Source: Asterionellopsis glacialis (lineage: Eukaryota; Bacillariophyta; Plagiogrammaphyceae; Rhaphoneidales; Asterionellopsidaceae). Taken from it: a stretch of 20,110 nt of DNA. Position numbers and translations under genes: made by a program. The notes beneath the pieces are model-generated. The model was not told the DNA's origin. It did not search any database and saw only the letters and a list, made by a program, of their open reading frames with translations. Every line of letters begins with the position of its first letter. The first letter of the stretch is position 1. The DNA is taken from contig WKLE02002297.1 in assembly GCA_014885115.2 (NCBI GenBank), forward strand, positions 1 through 20,110, read 5' to 3'. Below, one piece after another: positions 1 through 11,027 of this stretch.

Positions 1-26
1 AAGGCAAACAATCCCAAAATAACATT

Positions 27-1170
27 ATGGCGAAACGTAGCTTTTCCTCAGCAACCTCAGCAACAGCTCCAGCGTTTACAAAAGAGGATGAAGCTCGTGA
101 AATTGCAGAGTTGACTGCTGAAGAACGGGATGCCATTTGTGCAGATTTGATGGGATCGAATGGTATCGACAATGATGTTGATGATGACGTTTTGCAATCC
201 ATGGACGAAAGATTTATCGAAGAAATGGATAAACTCACTTGTGACGAAAAACGAGCTTACGTACAAGCGAAGGAAATCAGTCCGTTGGTTGTTGCAGCAG
301 AAAGCGATCCAGCCCGTTTCTTACGTGCTGTTGATAACTATGATCCAGAAGCGGCAGCAAAACTCATGGCACTTTACTGGGAAAAACGTGTGGAAATATT
401 CGGGCAAGATCGTGCCTTTCTTCCCATGACATTATGTGGTGCTTTGAGGGATGATCTTGATACGGCATTTGCTATCCAAAATCGTTTTCGAATCTTGCCA
501 CAAGACAACCATGGAAGGACTGTATTGTGTGTGGACCGGACTGACGCGAGTGTAGACTTTAGTGATAGAATGCCTATGGTGAGTTCAAACATGAGTACAA
601 ACATTCACGCTCAAAGTTTTTCTTGCTTTTGTCAGGATGATTTATGTCTTGAATACAGTGATACTTCATGTTTATTGCTAATCTCTTTTTCCATGTGGTG
701 TTATTACTATATTCGCTCAAAATTGAAAGATCCGTGTATGGTGGTATGTACTGCACGTAGCACTTGAACAGAAATCGACACAACTCAAGGGGTTGGTAAT
801 AATATGGGCATATAAACGTCGTCAAATCAAAAACTTTGATCGAATACGCGCCAAGAAAATGGTCAATACGCTGAAGGAATGGTTACCTGTCAAAGTTAAG
901 AGTAATCATGTACTTACTACGGCTATCTTGCTTAACACATTGGGGCCAATCATTCAAGTTTTCTTTGGACCTAGTCTTCGAAGAAGATTTATTTTTCATG
1001 ACATCACCAAATTAAAAGAAGTACTGGAATCTCTGAAATTATATGGTATCGACAAACAAAACATACCAATATCTATTGGAGGAGAATATGCCGGTAACGA
1101 TTCCTGGCTAGAGCATCGTTTGTATATGGAAGAACAGGCCAACGAAGGCATTTCAACAGGTCTATTTTAA
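27..1170 (+). CDS. CRAL-TRIO (Sec14-like) lipid-binding protein, 2 exons
   Basis: Spliced gene, exons 27-578 and 730-1170, 330 residues. The 151-bp intron starts GTGAGT, ends AG and is phase 0. Reading through the donor gives a frame that stops at 767, so splicing is needed. Residues about 94-126 (DPARFLRAVDNYDPEAAAKL onward, ending in YWEKRVEIFG) match the helical CRAL-TRIO N-terminal region. About 150-305 match the lipid-binding domain: GRTVLCVDRTDAS, then across the junction WWYVLHVALEQ and KGLVII, then FRFIFHDI-like strands and the closing IP-x5-GGEY at about 296-304. The first 90 residues are acidic and rich in Ser/Ala, with no clear targeting signal. Family members carry phosphoinositides or other hydrophobic ligands between membranes; the ligand here is unknown. 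The start is the first ATG of the open frame; upstream sequence is almost absent, so a longer N terminus cannot be excluded. Confidence 0.9.
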
Positions 1171-2210
1171 AACAGAAGAGAGCGATTTTGAAGAGATGCA
1201 TAGTAGGAATATATGTATACCTTTAAGAGATGTATATACGTAAACAGCAGTATTTTCTATGCATATCGTCTTATTTTGTTAGAAAGAGTCCTCTAGTGAA
1301 CAACACTGATCTACAAACATTACCGGCAGACATAGACAATCAAAGATGGCCACGCCGACTACCAGTAACAGGTACAATGGCAAGTAAACATCAAGGGTAG
1401 ACTAATGAGAATATAATGGATATGTCACACAAAGTTGGCCTGCTGATTTTTCCAAAGGGATAGTTTAGGTGGTCAAATTACAAGTTTTCAGAGTACACGG
1501 GCAGATAATCTTTGTGATATTTCTTGAGCTACCTTCTCACGCCATTATCAAGAGGTATATCTAATTATGTGTCAACAACACAGCGTTCAATCGCGAGTTC
1601 TTTTCTTTGTATAGAATACTCTACTTCCTTTCGCCACAAATAATGCTTCGGTAGTCTGCAGTATACTATAATGTGTAGGAAATTTCAATGCAATTTCTCT
1701 CAGGAGATCCAAGTTCGAATATACAACAGTTCTATTGCTGAAATTCTGTTCGAATTGTTTTCTTTTTTCAAAAATTGAAATTCTTGTTGCACGTTTGCAC
1801 TTTAGCACGACTGGGATTCCTCCCCTCTGTAGCTATCTTCTTCTTCGTCTCCCTCGGTTGTGTGATACAGCAACGCTAAGGAGAGAAGATGTCAATCGTG
1901 TGAGCTGTTTGCGCGAACCGCGTGAACAGAATGCGAAGCCCCGGTCATCTGTCTGCTTCTCTTCTTTTTTTCTTTCTACGAGACTTGTCATGACCAGGTG
2001 ACACGCGAAATGTATAAAAAGAATTCTTCGCAGCGGGAGTGTCTGGTGATGATGTGCATTTTTCTTTTGTTCCTTTGGGTTGTCTACGACGGACGTTGAC
2101 ACGACCGAAATCATCCGAACCAAACGCAAAGTGTACAGAAAACAAGAATCTTCTTGTACACTTCTGCCTTTTGAAGTATTTCATCACGATTTAATGCTAA
2201 ATCACGGACC
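1171..2210. other. Intergenic region between CRAL-TRIO gene and acyl-CoA dehydrogenase gene
   Basis: About 1 kb with no convincing gene. Open frames on both strands here are short, low in complexity and have no recognisable domain. The left part should hold the CRAL-TRIO 3' UTR. The right part holds the promoter and 5' UTR of the dehydrogenase gene, with pyrimidine-rich runs near 1950-1980 and a TATA-like word at 2013. One TACCAG word followed by GGTAC lies at 1360-1374, a word family that recurs in other spacers of this window. Confidence 0.6.
2013..2020 (+). promoter_or_regulatory. TATA-like element upstream of acyl-CoA dehydrogenase
   Basis: TATAAAAA lies about 190 bp before the ATG at 2211. 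It would suit a promoter with a 5' UTR of roughly 160 bases, but in an AT-rich spacer such a word can arise by chance. No other core promoter element is clear. Confidence 0.25.
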
Positions 2211-3824
2211 ATGCTGTCTTCTACTTTCCATCGCATGTCTTCAAGGGCACTGAAAAAGGCAGGAGTTCGAAAGCTATCTCACGTTGGATCATTGTCAACA
2301 CTTTTTAACCCGACAGAGGAGCATCGAGCTTTACGAGATATGCTTCGAACGTTTGTTGCAAATGAGGTAAGTCTTGAACCCTTTGGAACGTCAAGTCGTG
2401 GCTGGTATATGACAGTTAATATTTTATATCATTCCTCTCAAAATGCACCATTCGTGATAGTAAATGATTCAAGTAATAAATCGTAGGCATCGTAATATTG
2501 GAATGAGGGTACTACAGCCCTGTTTCTTTCGAAAGCCATCGTGTACCGTTGTAAATTTTGATACGATACAAAATTTATTACATCTCTTCCAACGCACTTT
2601 TCAATGTTACGATTTCCACCATGAGAAATAAAATCAAGCCTCACTCTTCTCGTCCCTCTAATTCATTGTTATCAACAACCTTGTCAGGTCGAACCTCAAG
2701 CACAAGAACACAATCGTACCGAGACATTCAATCTTCCTCTCTTTCAAAAGCTAGGGACAGTAACTCCAGATGGTCTAGGTCTTTTGGGACTGACAGTTCC
2801 CGAAGAATACAATGGGACGAATTTCATCGATGCCACTGCAGTAGCGATCGTCCACGAAGAGATGGCATATTCCGATCCCGCATTTTGCCTATCCTATCTG
2901 GCCCATTCATTACTCTTTATCAACAATTTAGCCGTAAACGGTAGTCATGAACAAAAGTTACAATTTCTACCAGAAGCTTGCGATGGATCCAAAATTGGGG
3001 GAATGTGTATGAGTGAACCCAATGCTGGAACCGATGTATTGGGTATGAAAACAAATGCAATCTACGATGAATCTCAAAAGGGATGGATATTGAACGGCAC
3101 AAAAATGTGGATTACTAATGGTACTATAACAGGAGAAGATACTGGTGATATATTTCTGGTATATGCTAGGACTGGGGAGGGCAAATCCGACATTACACAA
3201 TTCGTTGTAGAGAAGGGTATGGAAGGATTTACTCTTGGACAAAAGATTGAAGATAAACTTGGGATGAGAGCTTCCAACACGGCAGAGCTTGTGTTTGAGA
3301 ATGTTTTAATCCCCTCGGATACGCACGTTGTGGGTAAAGTAAATGAAGCTACACTTTGCATGATGCGTAATCTTGAGATTGAGCGGTTAGGCCTGGCTGC
3401 TATGGGGATAGGTATTGCTCGTAGGTGTGTTGATGAAATGAAACAATATGCTGGCGACCGCAAGGCTTTCAACGCACGAGATTTGTATGACTTTGGTCAG
3501 ATTCAACGTCATATTGCAGAAAGTTATGCAGATTATATGGCAGGTCGTTGTTATGTATATGGCGTGGCGAATAGTTTGGATCTTATGACTTATGGGAATG
3601 GTTTGGATGCAGATGGAACTAAACTTTACTGTGCACAAATGTCAAAACTTGTCGCAGACCGTGCCATTCAAGTAATGGGCGGCTTTGGGTATGTCGGCGA
3701 ATACACAGTAGAAAGATTGTGGAGGGATGCTAAACTACTGGAAATTGGTGGAGGTACTAATGAAAGCCATCATAAGAATATGTCACGAGATCTCCGCAAA
3801 ATGGGTGGAAATCTATTGGATTAG
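2211..3824 (+). CDS. Acyl-CoA dehydrogenase, isovaleryl-CoA-dehydrogenase-like, 2 exons
   Basis: Exons 2211-2366 and 2688-3824, phase-0 intron of 321 bp (GTAAGT...TTGTCAG), 430 residues, close to the 420-430 of isovaleryl-CoA dehydrogenases. This FAD enzyme oxidises a branched acyl-CoA to the enoyl-CoA and passes electrons to electron-transfer flavoprotein, as in leucine breakdown. Visible signatures are MCMSEPNAGTDVLGMK, KMWITNG, EDKLGMRASNTAELVFE, GDRKAFNARDLYDFGQIQRH, and QVMGGFGY followed by LWRDAKLLEIGGGTNES. The catalytic base appears to be Glu at about residue 284 (EIERLGLA), as in IVD and LCAD; the late site used by medium-chain enzymes reads GGGT with no Glu. The first 28 residues are Ser/Arg/Lys-rich without acids, suggesting a mitochondrial transit peptide. 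The exon junction aligns without a gap to the family, so no exon is missing. The exact acyl substrate is inferred. Confidence 0.94.
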
Positions 3825-3938
3825 ATTTCATGATTCGAAAAAGGAAGACGATTTCTCGGATTATCATGAAACAACAACTTTAGAAAATAGCAATTCTATT
3901 TTAAAAACTATAGACAAACAGAGGCAACATTATGGTTT

Positions 3939-5575
3939 TTATTTTAGCGAACCAATGCCCTGTTGTGAAACAGCTTTTGAAGATTGGAATGCACCATTAG
4001 GAGGTAAGCCAACAGATGTTTCACTTTTATCACACATCCAGCCCGCTAATCGGCTTTGAGTAAAACAATGAGAAAACAAGTCGGGTGTGAGTATGTTTTA
4101 TTTGGAGCTTTCTTAGTTTGTGCGAATGAAAAAAATAGAAAGTGCAGAACAGAGGGCAGGAACTTGACTTACCGGCCACTCTCCCAAGCTCCTGCAATGG
4201 ATGAGTCAAGCAACCAATCACCACAGGCACCAACACCAAATTCTCCATCATAAATAAAACCAGCATTGGCATCTTCCTTGTTTTCACCAGTAGCTGTAGA
4301 CCAAGTATTCAAAGGTACCGCTGCACCCCAAAGTTGGAGTCTACTATCGAGAACAACGTTTGCTCCAGGATCTGCATCTTCTGGACCACGTAGTGAACCA
4401 GGCTCCATACAGAGTGACCTTTCAATAGCACTTAACAGCAAGCCGGTCACTTCTGTTACCAATTCATCAGGCAGGTTTTCTTGTGGTCCCTTATACTTTT
4501 TCCCAAACTTTGCAGACGATAAAACAGTCCAAATTTCAACATCATCTTTTTCATTGGGATGTTTTCGTGTTTGACATGTTAAGAATCGTAACGTTGGTTC
4601 ATTTTTAACAAAGCCACTCATGAATTTGTCATTGTTGAGACTCTTGGCAATGGGGGACGATTTCTTGTCAACAGCAATTGTTAAAGAATAAATGGAATTC
4701 AGTGTCATACGCTTTCCACCCCAAGCTGGAACAGACGGAGAAAAGTTGGTTCGTAACAAGGAATGTAAATCTCTGGCTGGAGTTTTCGACATGAGACGAT
4801 CAGCACATTTTCCGTTGTGAGCAATCACAAGTCGATCAAATGCACCAAGATTTTTTCCATTCGCCTTGACTTTCCATTTTCCATCACGTTCATACCGTAC
4901 ACCGTTATTGGGTGAAACCCAAACATCTTGTTCTACTGGGAAAGCCTTACCACTTGCCATTGATGTGGGGATAGATCCCATCCCTTTAGCACCATAATAC
5001 ATATTTCCAGAACTCTTTAATGGTTTGAGTCGGAATGCTTCCTGCCCATCTTTTTTGTTTGTTACAATGTCACACACACTTCCCTCTGGAAATTGTCGTA
5101 GAATTCCTTGCGCTTCCCATGCATCAACTTGGTTTTGAAATTCTTCAAACCCCTTCAGTTGCTTCGGTACAGTAATGATCTGAGCAGCATGATCAATAAC
5201 AGATGTATCTAAGATTCTATGTTTGTCGCTTGGGTCCTTGGGCATATCTCCTGGTAAACGAGATGAACATCTCCCACCTGGACGTAATCGACCAGTATCA
5301 AATACTGTAGGATCAAATTTTCCCGATGATGACAAAGCTGTCGCGCAAGACAAACCTGCGATTCCACCTCCAATAACTGCTACTGTTTCCTTTTGAGCCA
5401 TATTTAACACTGTCGATGCTACCTTTCGATTTTGTGAATGTGTGTTGTACGGTCTCAGAGTAACAAATGCAGAACAACTATGACAACCGAGAAGAAGAGG
5501 AAGTACTAGTAACGGAGTTGAAAAATATTTGCTTCTTAGCGTAGGTTGATAGAAATGCTTTTGGTTTTGAAGCAT
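3939..5575 (-). CDS. Plastid-targeted FAD-dependent oxidoreductase, renalase-like, 2 exons
   Basis: Exons 5575-4173 and 4053-3939 on the minus strand, 505 residues. The 119-bp intron (GTAAGT...CTCAAAG) splits an Arg codon. Without it the protein would stop inside the final FAD-binding segment; with it the conserved end continues as AWESGRRLAGWM plus about 30 residues. Residues 66-77 (VAVIGGGIAGLS) form the dinucleotide-binding GxGxxG motif, followed by the GRLRPGGRCSSR stretch of renalase/amine-oxidase-like flavoproteins. The C-terminal GACGDW motif plus DSSIAGAWESG closes the FAD site. The N terminus has a hydrophobic signal segment (about 20-34) ending CSAF at 34-37, then a basic Ser/Thr/Asn-rich stretch: a diatom bipartite plastid presequence with Phe at +1 after cleavage. 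The substrate is unknown; family members oxidise amines, polyenes or off-target NAD(P)H forms. Confidence 0.9.
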
Positions 5576-6876
5576 TTTGCCATAAAGCTGTGTGCAGTTT
5601 ATGCCGAATTCAGAGAATGCTCGTTAAATTCCACCACCTTGTGTTCTACTCTTTTGCCAACTCACTGACTTGGATGGATCTCTGAATGGGAAAGCATGCA
5701 GATAGATGTAGACGACAGATTCTCTTGTTTTTTTCAGGATCTACTAGAGAGAGAGACTTTTTCTGATGTCTGTCGTCAGAGTCGGTCGTCAGCATTACCA
5801 CAGTACCGACCGCATGATCAGATGACGATGATGATAATACTGCATGTTGATGATGCGCGATCGATGGGGTCCTCGTAGTCTGCCATACGTTCGTGTTCGT
5901 AGAAGAGTGAAGAAGTTGCTCAGTCACGCTTGAAACTTGGACGGGTCACACATACCAGGTACTTAGTGGTACTGGTACCAGAGGGTACCATTTGTATCTT
6001 TAATTCTAATGAAGAGGTTTCGTGGCGGCAAGCGCGAATTCCTTCTTGTTGTTTTTGCATGCATTAAAAAAAATCTACGTCACTACCCGTACATAGGTCC
6101 TCTAGATAGCTAATTATTTGTGTGTGCATCCAATGTCTATTTAAAATTATCGGCAATAAAAAATAATAATATTAAATTAATAAAAGAGACATCCATTCGG
6201 AAATTATTAGGTCCGACGAGTACACTGAGTTAATTAGTATTATTTCATAAGTTTCGTCATGACCTACATACAGTACTGTCTTCCTGTACCTGGTATAAGT
6301 TAAGATATCTTTCATTCATACTTATGGGCTTCGATCCCAGGGTAAATTTTGAAAAATTAAAATGTACAAACGACTCAATATTGTTATCCGAGGTACTTTA
6401 TGATTGTATTAATGTATTAATATAAATATAATATAGATCATATTATACAACGGCAGATCCGGAACAACCCTCTAGAGGAAATCTGATAATAGAAGTAGCT
6501 CCATAAATAGCCTCATAACGAGAACCGCAGGTGTCAAGAGTCGTGAGTTCAGATAGAGAGTCCGCCTGTGCAGAGTTTTGGATCAGTATGCACCATACTG
6601 CAAGACTAGAAGTGGCAACGGTCCTCGTACTGACTGTACCAAAAATACCGTATCAGGTACTCAGTACTAGTGGTAATTATGCATAATAATAAAAAAATGC
6701 TGCCTCGGGAAGATTTGTTTGAGCCATTATTATCTAGCTTCATCTGTTTTGAAGTTGTCAGGTTTGAATCTTGGAACGTGTCAAAGTGTCGTTTCAGCGT
6801 TTGGCACAACAAGTTGGATTCATACAACGTTAAGATCCAAATTTTCTTTTTGTGATCGAAGTGAAGTCGTCTCACC
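5576..6876. other. Divergent intergenic region between FAD oxidoreductase and LRR/nidogen-like gene
   Basis: 1.3 kb between two head-to-head genes, so it must hold both promoters. I find no credible gene; the open frame at 5646-5927 (minus) is a Ser/His-rich translation without family features. A TACCAG/GGTACC cluster lies at 5952-5990. Further copies of related words are CTGGTAT at 6290 and GTACC/GGTAC words at 6625-6675. From about 6061 to 6460 the DNA is roughly 30% GC by hand count, with A/T runs and TAATA-type words. Confidence 0.6.
5952..5990. repeat. TACCAG/GGTACC palindromic word cluster
   Basis: In 39 bases there are ATACCAGGTAC, then GGTACTGGTACCAG containing the perfect 10-bp palindrome CTGGTACCAG (5972-5981), then GGTACC (5984-5989). 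The same words cluster at 18247-18309 in another divergent spacer. This could be a binding site array or the remnant of a small repeat; the sequence alone does not say which. Confidence 0.55.
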
Positions 6877-9800
6877 ATGAGCAGCGGGAAAGAAGAAGAA
6901 AAGATACCCGAGGACGCTCCAGAAGAAGAGCCAGACATCGAAGTCGAACAAGAACCAGAAGGGGAGACAACTAGGGCTCCTGTCGATGCTGAGGGTTACA
7001 TCGAATCTATTCCCCCTCAACAGCTTCCTTCTTATTCTTCCTCTGATGACGTTGCTCAAGATGATGTACGAACCAGTACGGAGGAATCAACTTCACAAGT
7101 CCCCAAGAAATGGATATACCTTCTTGGTTGTGTCTGTGTTTTCTTTGTTGTTGTCCTTGTGATGCAAGTTGTAGTTCTTCGAACAATTATCGATGATGAC
7201 GACGACAATGGCAGCTCTGATAAAAAGACGGATGCACCTATCGCACCGTCTGTGGACGAGGAAACGTCCGTTTCTCCAACTTCATCACCAACATTTTCCT
7301 TTGCATTTGCTTCCATTGCAAATAATAGAGAAGCAGAATTATTGGGACGTGTCTCCAATTGCGATGACTGTCATCAAGTCGTAACGCTTCCCTTTCGATT
7401 TAGGTGGTTCGGAAGTCGACCGACGTATGAGATAGTGGTGTATACTGATGGGTTTATTACACCATCTGAAAGAGAAATTTGGACGGGTGCAAGGGATCCT
7501 ATTCCTATCGGAATGGCATATTACCCCCGTATTGCTGTTGCGCAAGAAGACTTGAGTTCTGAAAGCGGCGGGAAAATTTTGACCATGATCGACCGCGATG
7601 ATGATAAACAAAGATTCATAATTTCTTGGGAGGGTGTTCGCTTTCATGTCAGTGGTGGGTATATCAATGCTCAAGCCATTCTTCATTCTGATGGTATTGT
7701 CGACCTTTGCTGGGGAGAGGCAGAAACAAAACGCAACAGTATTGCCGCTGGTGTCGAAGATGGTCGTGCGATTGTTTTCCCTGCAACTGGTGATCCCTTT
7801 GATGATAATGGTGTGACGCGTGAAGGAGAATGGCCAACAGGTCAATGTCGTAGATTTAACGTCGGTGGTGACTACGAAACTTTTGCCCCTTCGCCATCCC
7901 CAGTATACCAGTATGAGCAATACATCGAGGAACTCATTATAGAGAATTCTCCGGATTCCGGCATTGCACTTTCTAATCCAGATTCACCTCAGTACGCCGC
8001 CTGGAATTGGCTTTTAAGAAATGACTATCTTCTTTCTGAGGAGTTTAGCGAACAAAAGATTCTTGAGACTTATGCTCTCGCCACGTTCTACTATAGCACA
8101 AATGGTCAGAGGTGGCGATATTCTGATTGGTTAGAAGGACAGGAACCATGTAATTGGTTTGGGATATCTTGCTCTTGGAATTGGTGGGGCGGTGACAGCC
8201 GTATTACTAATCTATTTATGCCAAACAATAATGTTGGGGGAATGATACCTCGGGAGATTTCAATGCTTTCCAGCTTGAGTAAGTTCTAAAGTCCATCGCT
8301 ACTCTCAACGATGTGATCCGAACTCCTTTTTTTAAAAAAATTTCAATATCTTCTTACATTTATTCGCACTTTATTACAGATGAGCTTTCTCTAGAATATA
8401 ACGAACTTCGAGGGTCTATCCCATCAGAGATATCCTTGTTGAGTTCCCTTGGTATGTGGTGTCTCTTCTCCTTGTTGTTCTTGATACGTGATGCAAAGAT
8501 TATACTCTTACCTTGTACTTTTTTTTCAAATATTTAGCGTTCGTTGAACTCAGTGGAAATAACCTGAATGGAACTATACCTGATGGTATCTGGGATGGAA
8601 GGAACTTAAGTAAGATTGTTTTCTTTCTTTTGCTTTTCATTGTGCATACTCTTTCCGGTCTTTCTGACATAAACCGACCCCCCCCATTTCTCTTTTGCTT
8701 CACACCGCGCAGCGTATTTATCATTAAATAACAACGAATTGATTGGAACAATCCCATCTGGGATTCCGCCTATATCAAATCGCATCCGTAAGTACTGCTA
8801 AGTTTTTTTAAAAAACTTGATGTATATTCCCTTTCAACACTAACATTTCCTACATATCGGCGTTTCTATAAATCAGAGTGGTTAGGCCTTGGGTATAACG
8901 TCCTCGAGGGTACAATCCCAAGCAGTATATCGGGGTTCACGAATCTAAGTAAGTTTTCAATACTCTAAAGCCCTTGTTGACATTTGAGGCATTCGGCTTT
9001 ATTCTCATCAGATTTTTGTTACTCGTATTCAGTTATACTAGACCTCCAATATAATTATCTAAAGGGTCCGATTCCTACAGATCTATCGGTACTATCAGAT
9101 CTTCGTAAGTTATTCTTTTCCAAAAGCACTACACACAACTCTTCTGAACGTTAGACAATATCAATGGTTCAATTCTATTGCTCACCTTGTACCCCTTTTC
9201 TAGAATATCTGAATCTCTCAGGCAATGAATTGTCCGGAACTATCCCCACACAACTTGGCAACTTGGAAATGCTTTATTATCTAGGATTGGCGTTCAACAA
9301 TCTAGGAGGAGACATGCCAGAAGAATTGTGTCACCTTGACCTTGACCTCGACCTAGACGACGACTTTCATCAAAGTCTCCCTAAGATATCGGCGGACTGC
9401 GACGAAGTTTCTTGCCCATGTTGCCAGGAATGCTGCTACGGCGACGGTTACTATCAATATTGTACCAGTGTCACACAGGCACCCACAAGTATGCCAACAG
9501 GAACACCTACCATATCTCCAGCGCCCACAATTACACCGTCCCCTACTAGAACACCAGTGTCGTTCACCCGTTTGGAAAATACTCCTGGAGCAAAACGCTT
9601 AAATCGTCTTGATAACTGCGATTACTGCACTACTGTAGTCGAACTGCCATTTGCCTTTTATTGGTTTGGAAGAACACCTTTACGAAATATAACGGTTGCC
9701 ACTGATGGTCTTATTGAGATATATTGGGACGATGTTTATGGATCAATCCAAGTTGCTTGGTCTGACTTGGACACAAGATATGGCGGTAGTGTATGGACGC

Positions 9801-10873
9801 ATGAGAGTGGAGATTCTTTCATCATTTCATGGGAAAATGTAGCTTTTTACTACAACTCAGAAACTTTTATCAATGCACAAGCTATTCTAAGGCCTAATGG
9901 AGATGTTGACATTTGCTATGGTGAGGCGAAAGTACTTGGATATAGCGTTCGTTCTGCCCTTTCACAATATAGTTGGTACGATAAAGCAACGGAGATACTT
10001 GCCGAGGGACCGCTATTCGACAGCAAGGGATATACTAGTAATGGCTTATGGCCTTACAACACTTGTCAGTATTTTGGTTTTGGACTCGAACTCACTCCCA
10101 AGCCTTCACCAGCACCAACAATTACTCCTTCACCAACAATATCTGCAGCACCAACATTTTTGGGTTTTGCTAGCATTGCAAATGATCCTAATTCAGAAAG
10201 ATTGATGTCAAGAGGTGATGATGATGTCAAGGATGTGAAGCTTCCCTTCACATTCAATTGGTTAGGAGATATAGCCGTCGATCGGCTGTTGGTCTCAACC
10301 AATGGACAGATCAATATTTTCAATTCGACAGACACTGGATGCTGTGCTCCCCATGCAATTTCTCTCGACAATGTCCATGCAAAAGCACGCATTGCAGTTG
10401 CACAAGCAGATTTAAAGATCGACTTTTACTCAAGGAAAACGAATATTCCAAGTTCATATCCTTGGATGGCACCCTCTCAGACACCCCACTGGAGACGACT
10501 TGAAGAGTATGAATTTGAAGAGGAAAAGGAAGAGGAAGAGAATTATTATGCTGACGATGCGTATTATCCCGACTATGGTGGCATTTGGACTTTACACACA
10601 GGTAGGTCCTTTATTATATCATGGGAAAATCTTGTATTTGTTGGTACATCAAATCCTATCAATGCACAAGCAACATTGTATAGCAATGGGGCAGTTGACA
10701 TTTGTTGGGGTATAGGTGAAACACAGGGTGTCTTTAATATTGCGGCTGGACTACTTGATACCCGCATTTCTCCACCTGTGGCTTTTCCAGCCACTGGATT
10801 TCCATTCGGAGACGATGGCATTACTGTAGATGGATTCTGGCCTACAGACCAATGCCGTCAATTCAAATTTTAA
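6877..10873 (+). CDS. Single-pass membrane protein: nidogen-like domain, LRR array, two more nidogen-like domains, 7 exons
   Basis: Exons 6877-8278, 8380-8451, 8538-8609, 8713-8787, 8877-8948, 9033-9104 and 9204-10873; 1144 residues. Introns are 84-103 bp, all phase 1, with GT(A)AG-like donors. Residues 1-78 are acidic and probably cytosolic; 79-103 (WIYLLGCVCVFFVVV...) form one membrane span, so the rest should be outside (type II). A domain of about 170-230 residues occurs three times, about 143-327, 709-878 and 908-1142. It begins with a LPF-x-F-x-W-(F/L)G motif, then FIISWE(G/N)(V/L), INAQA(I/T)L, D(I/L)C(W/Y)G, and ends W-P-x3-C-x2-F; it resembles the nidogen (NIDO) fold. An LRR N-cap (about 376-435) and about eight plant-type LRRs (x-L-x-x-N-x-L-x-G-x-IP) follow, then DLDLDLD, a CPCCQECC cysteine cluster (near 659-666) and Pro/Thr/Ser linkers. 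An acidic insert (about 1019-1048) interrupts copy 3. Function unknown; surface recognition or adhesion is inferred. Confidence 0.9.
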
Positions 10874-11027
10874 TGTATAAAACGCAGAAAAAAGAAAAAT
10901 GCATACTTATCTTGCTTTATAAGGAAAGCAAAGTCTTTTTCTACATTGATAATCACTTTTAAGAAAGTTAAGTTTAGAAGTTTTCGTTTGACATGACAAC
11001 TCAGTTTTTTAGAAATAATCATGCCCT

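Noticed and set aside
636..767. Alternative exon of the CRAL-TRIO gene starting after the AG at 634-635
   Set aside because: Its frame stops at 767 and gives no family sequence, whereas the acceptor at 728-729 restores the CRAL-TRIO domain without a gap.
2438..2644. Open frame on the minus strand within the dehydrogenase intron
   Set aside because: Short, without recognisable features, and wholly inside a 321-bp intron whose removal gives an ungapped enzyme.
5646..5927. 93-codon open frame on the minus strand upstream of the FAD oxidoreductase
   Set aside because: Ser/His-rich low-complexity translation; more likely 5' UTR or promoter of the oxidoreductase gene.
6324..6342. tRNA T-arm-like sequence (GGGCTTCGATCCCAG)
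   Set aside because: The base before the TTCGATC loop is C instead of the expected stem G, and no D-arm, anticodon arm or acceptor pairing could be made upstream.
6061..6460. AT-rich island as a centromere or replication origin
   Set aside because: About 30% GC by hand count over some 400 bp is low, but the whole spacer is AT-rich and low GC alone is not evidence of centromere function.
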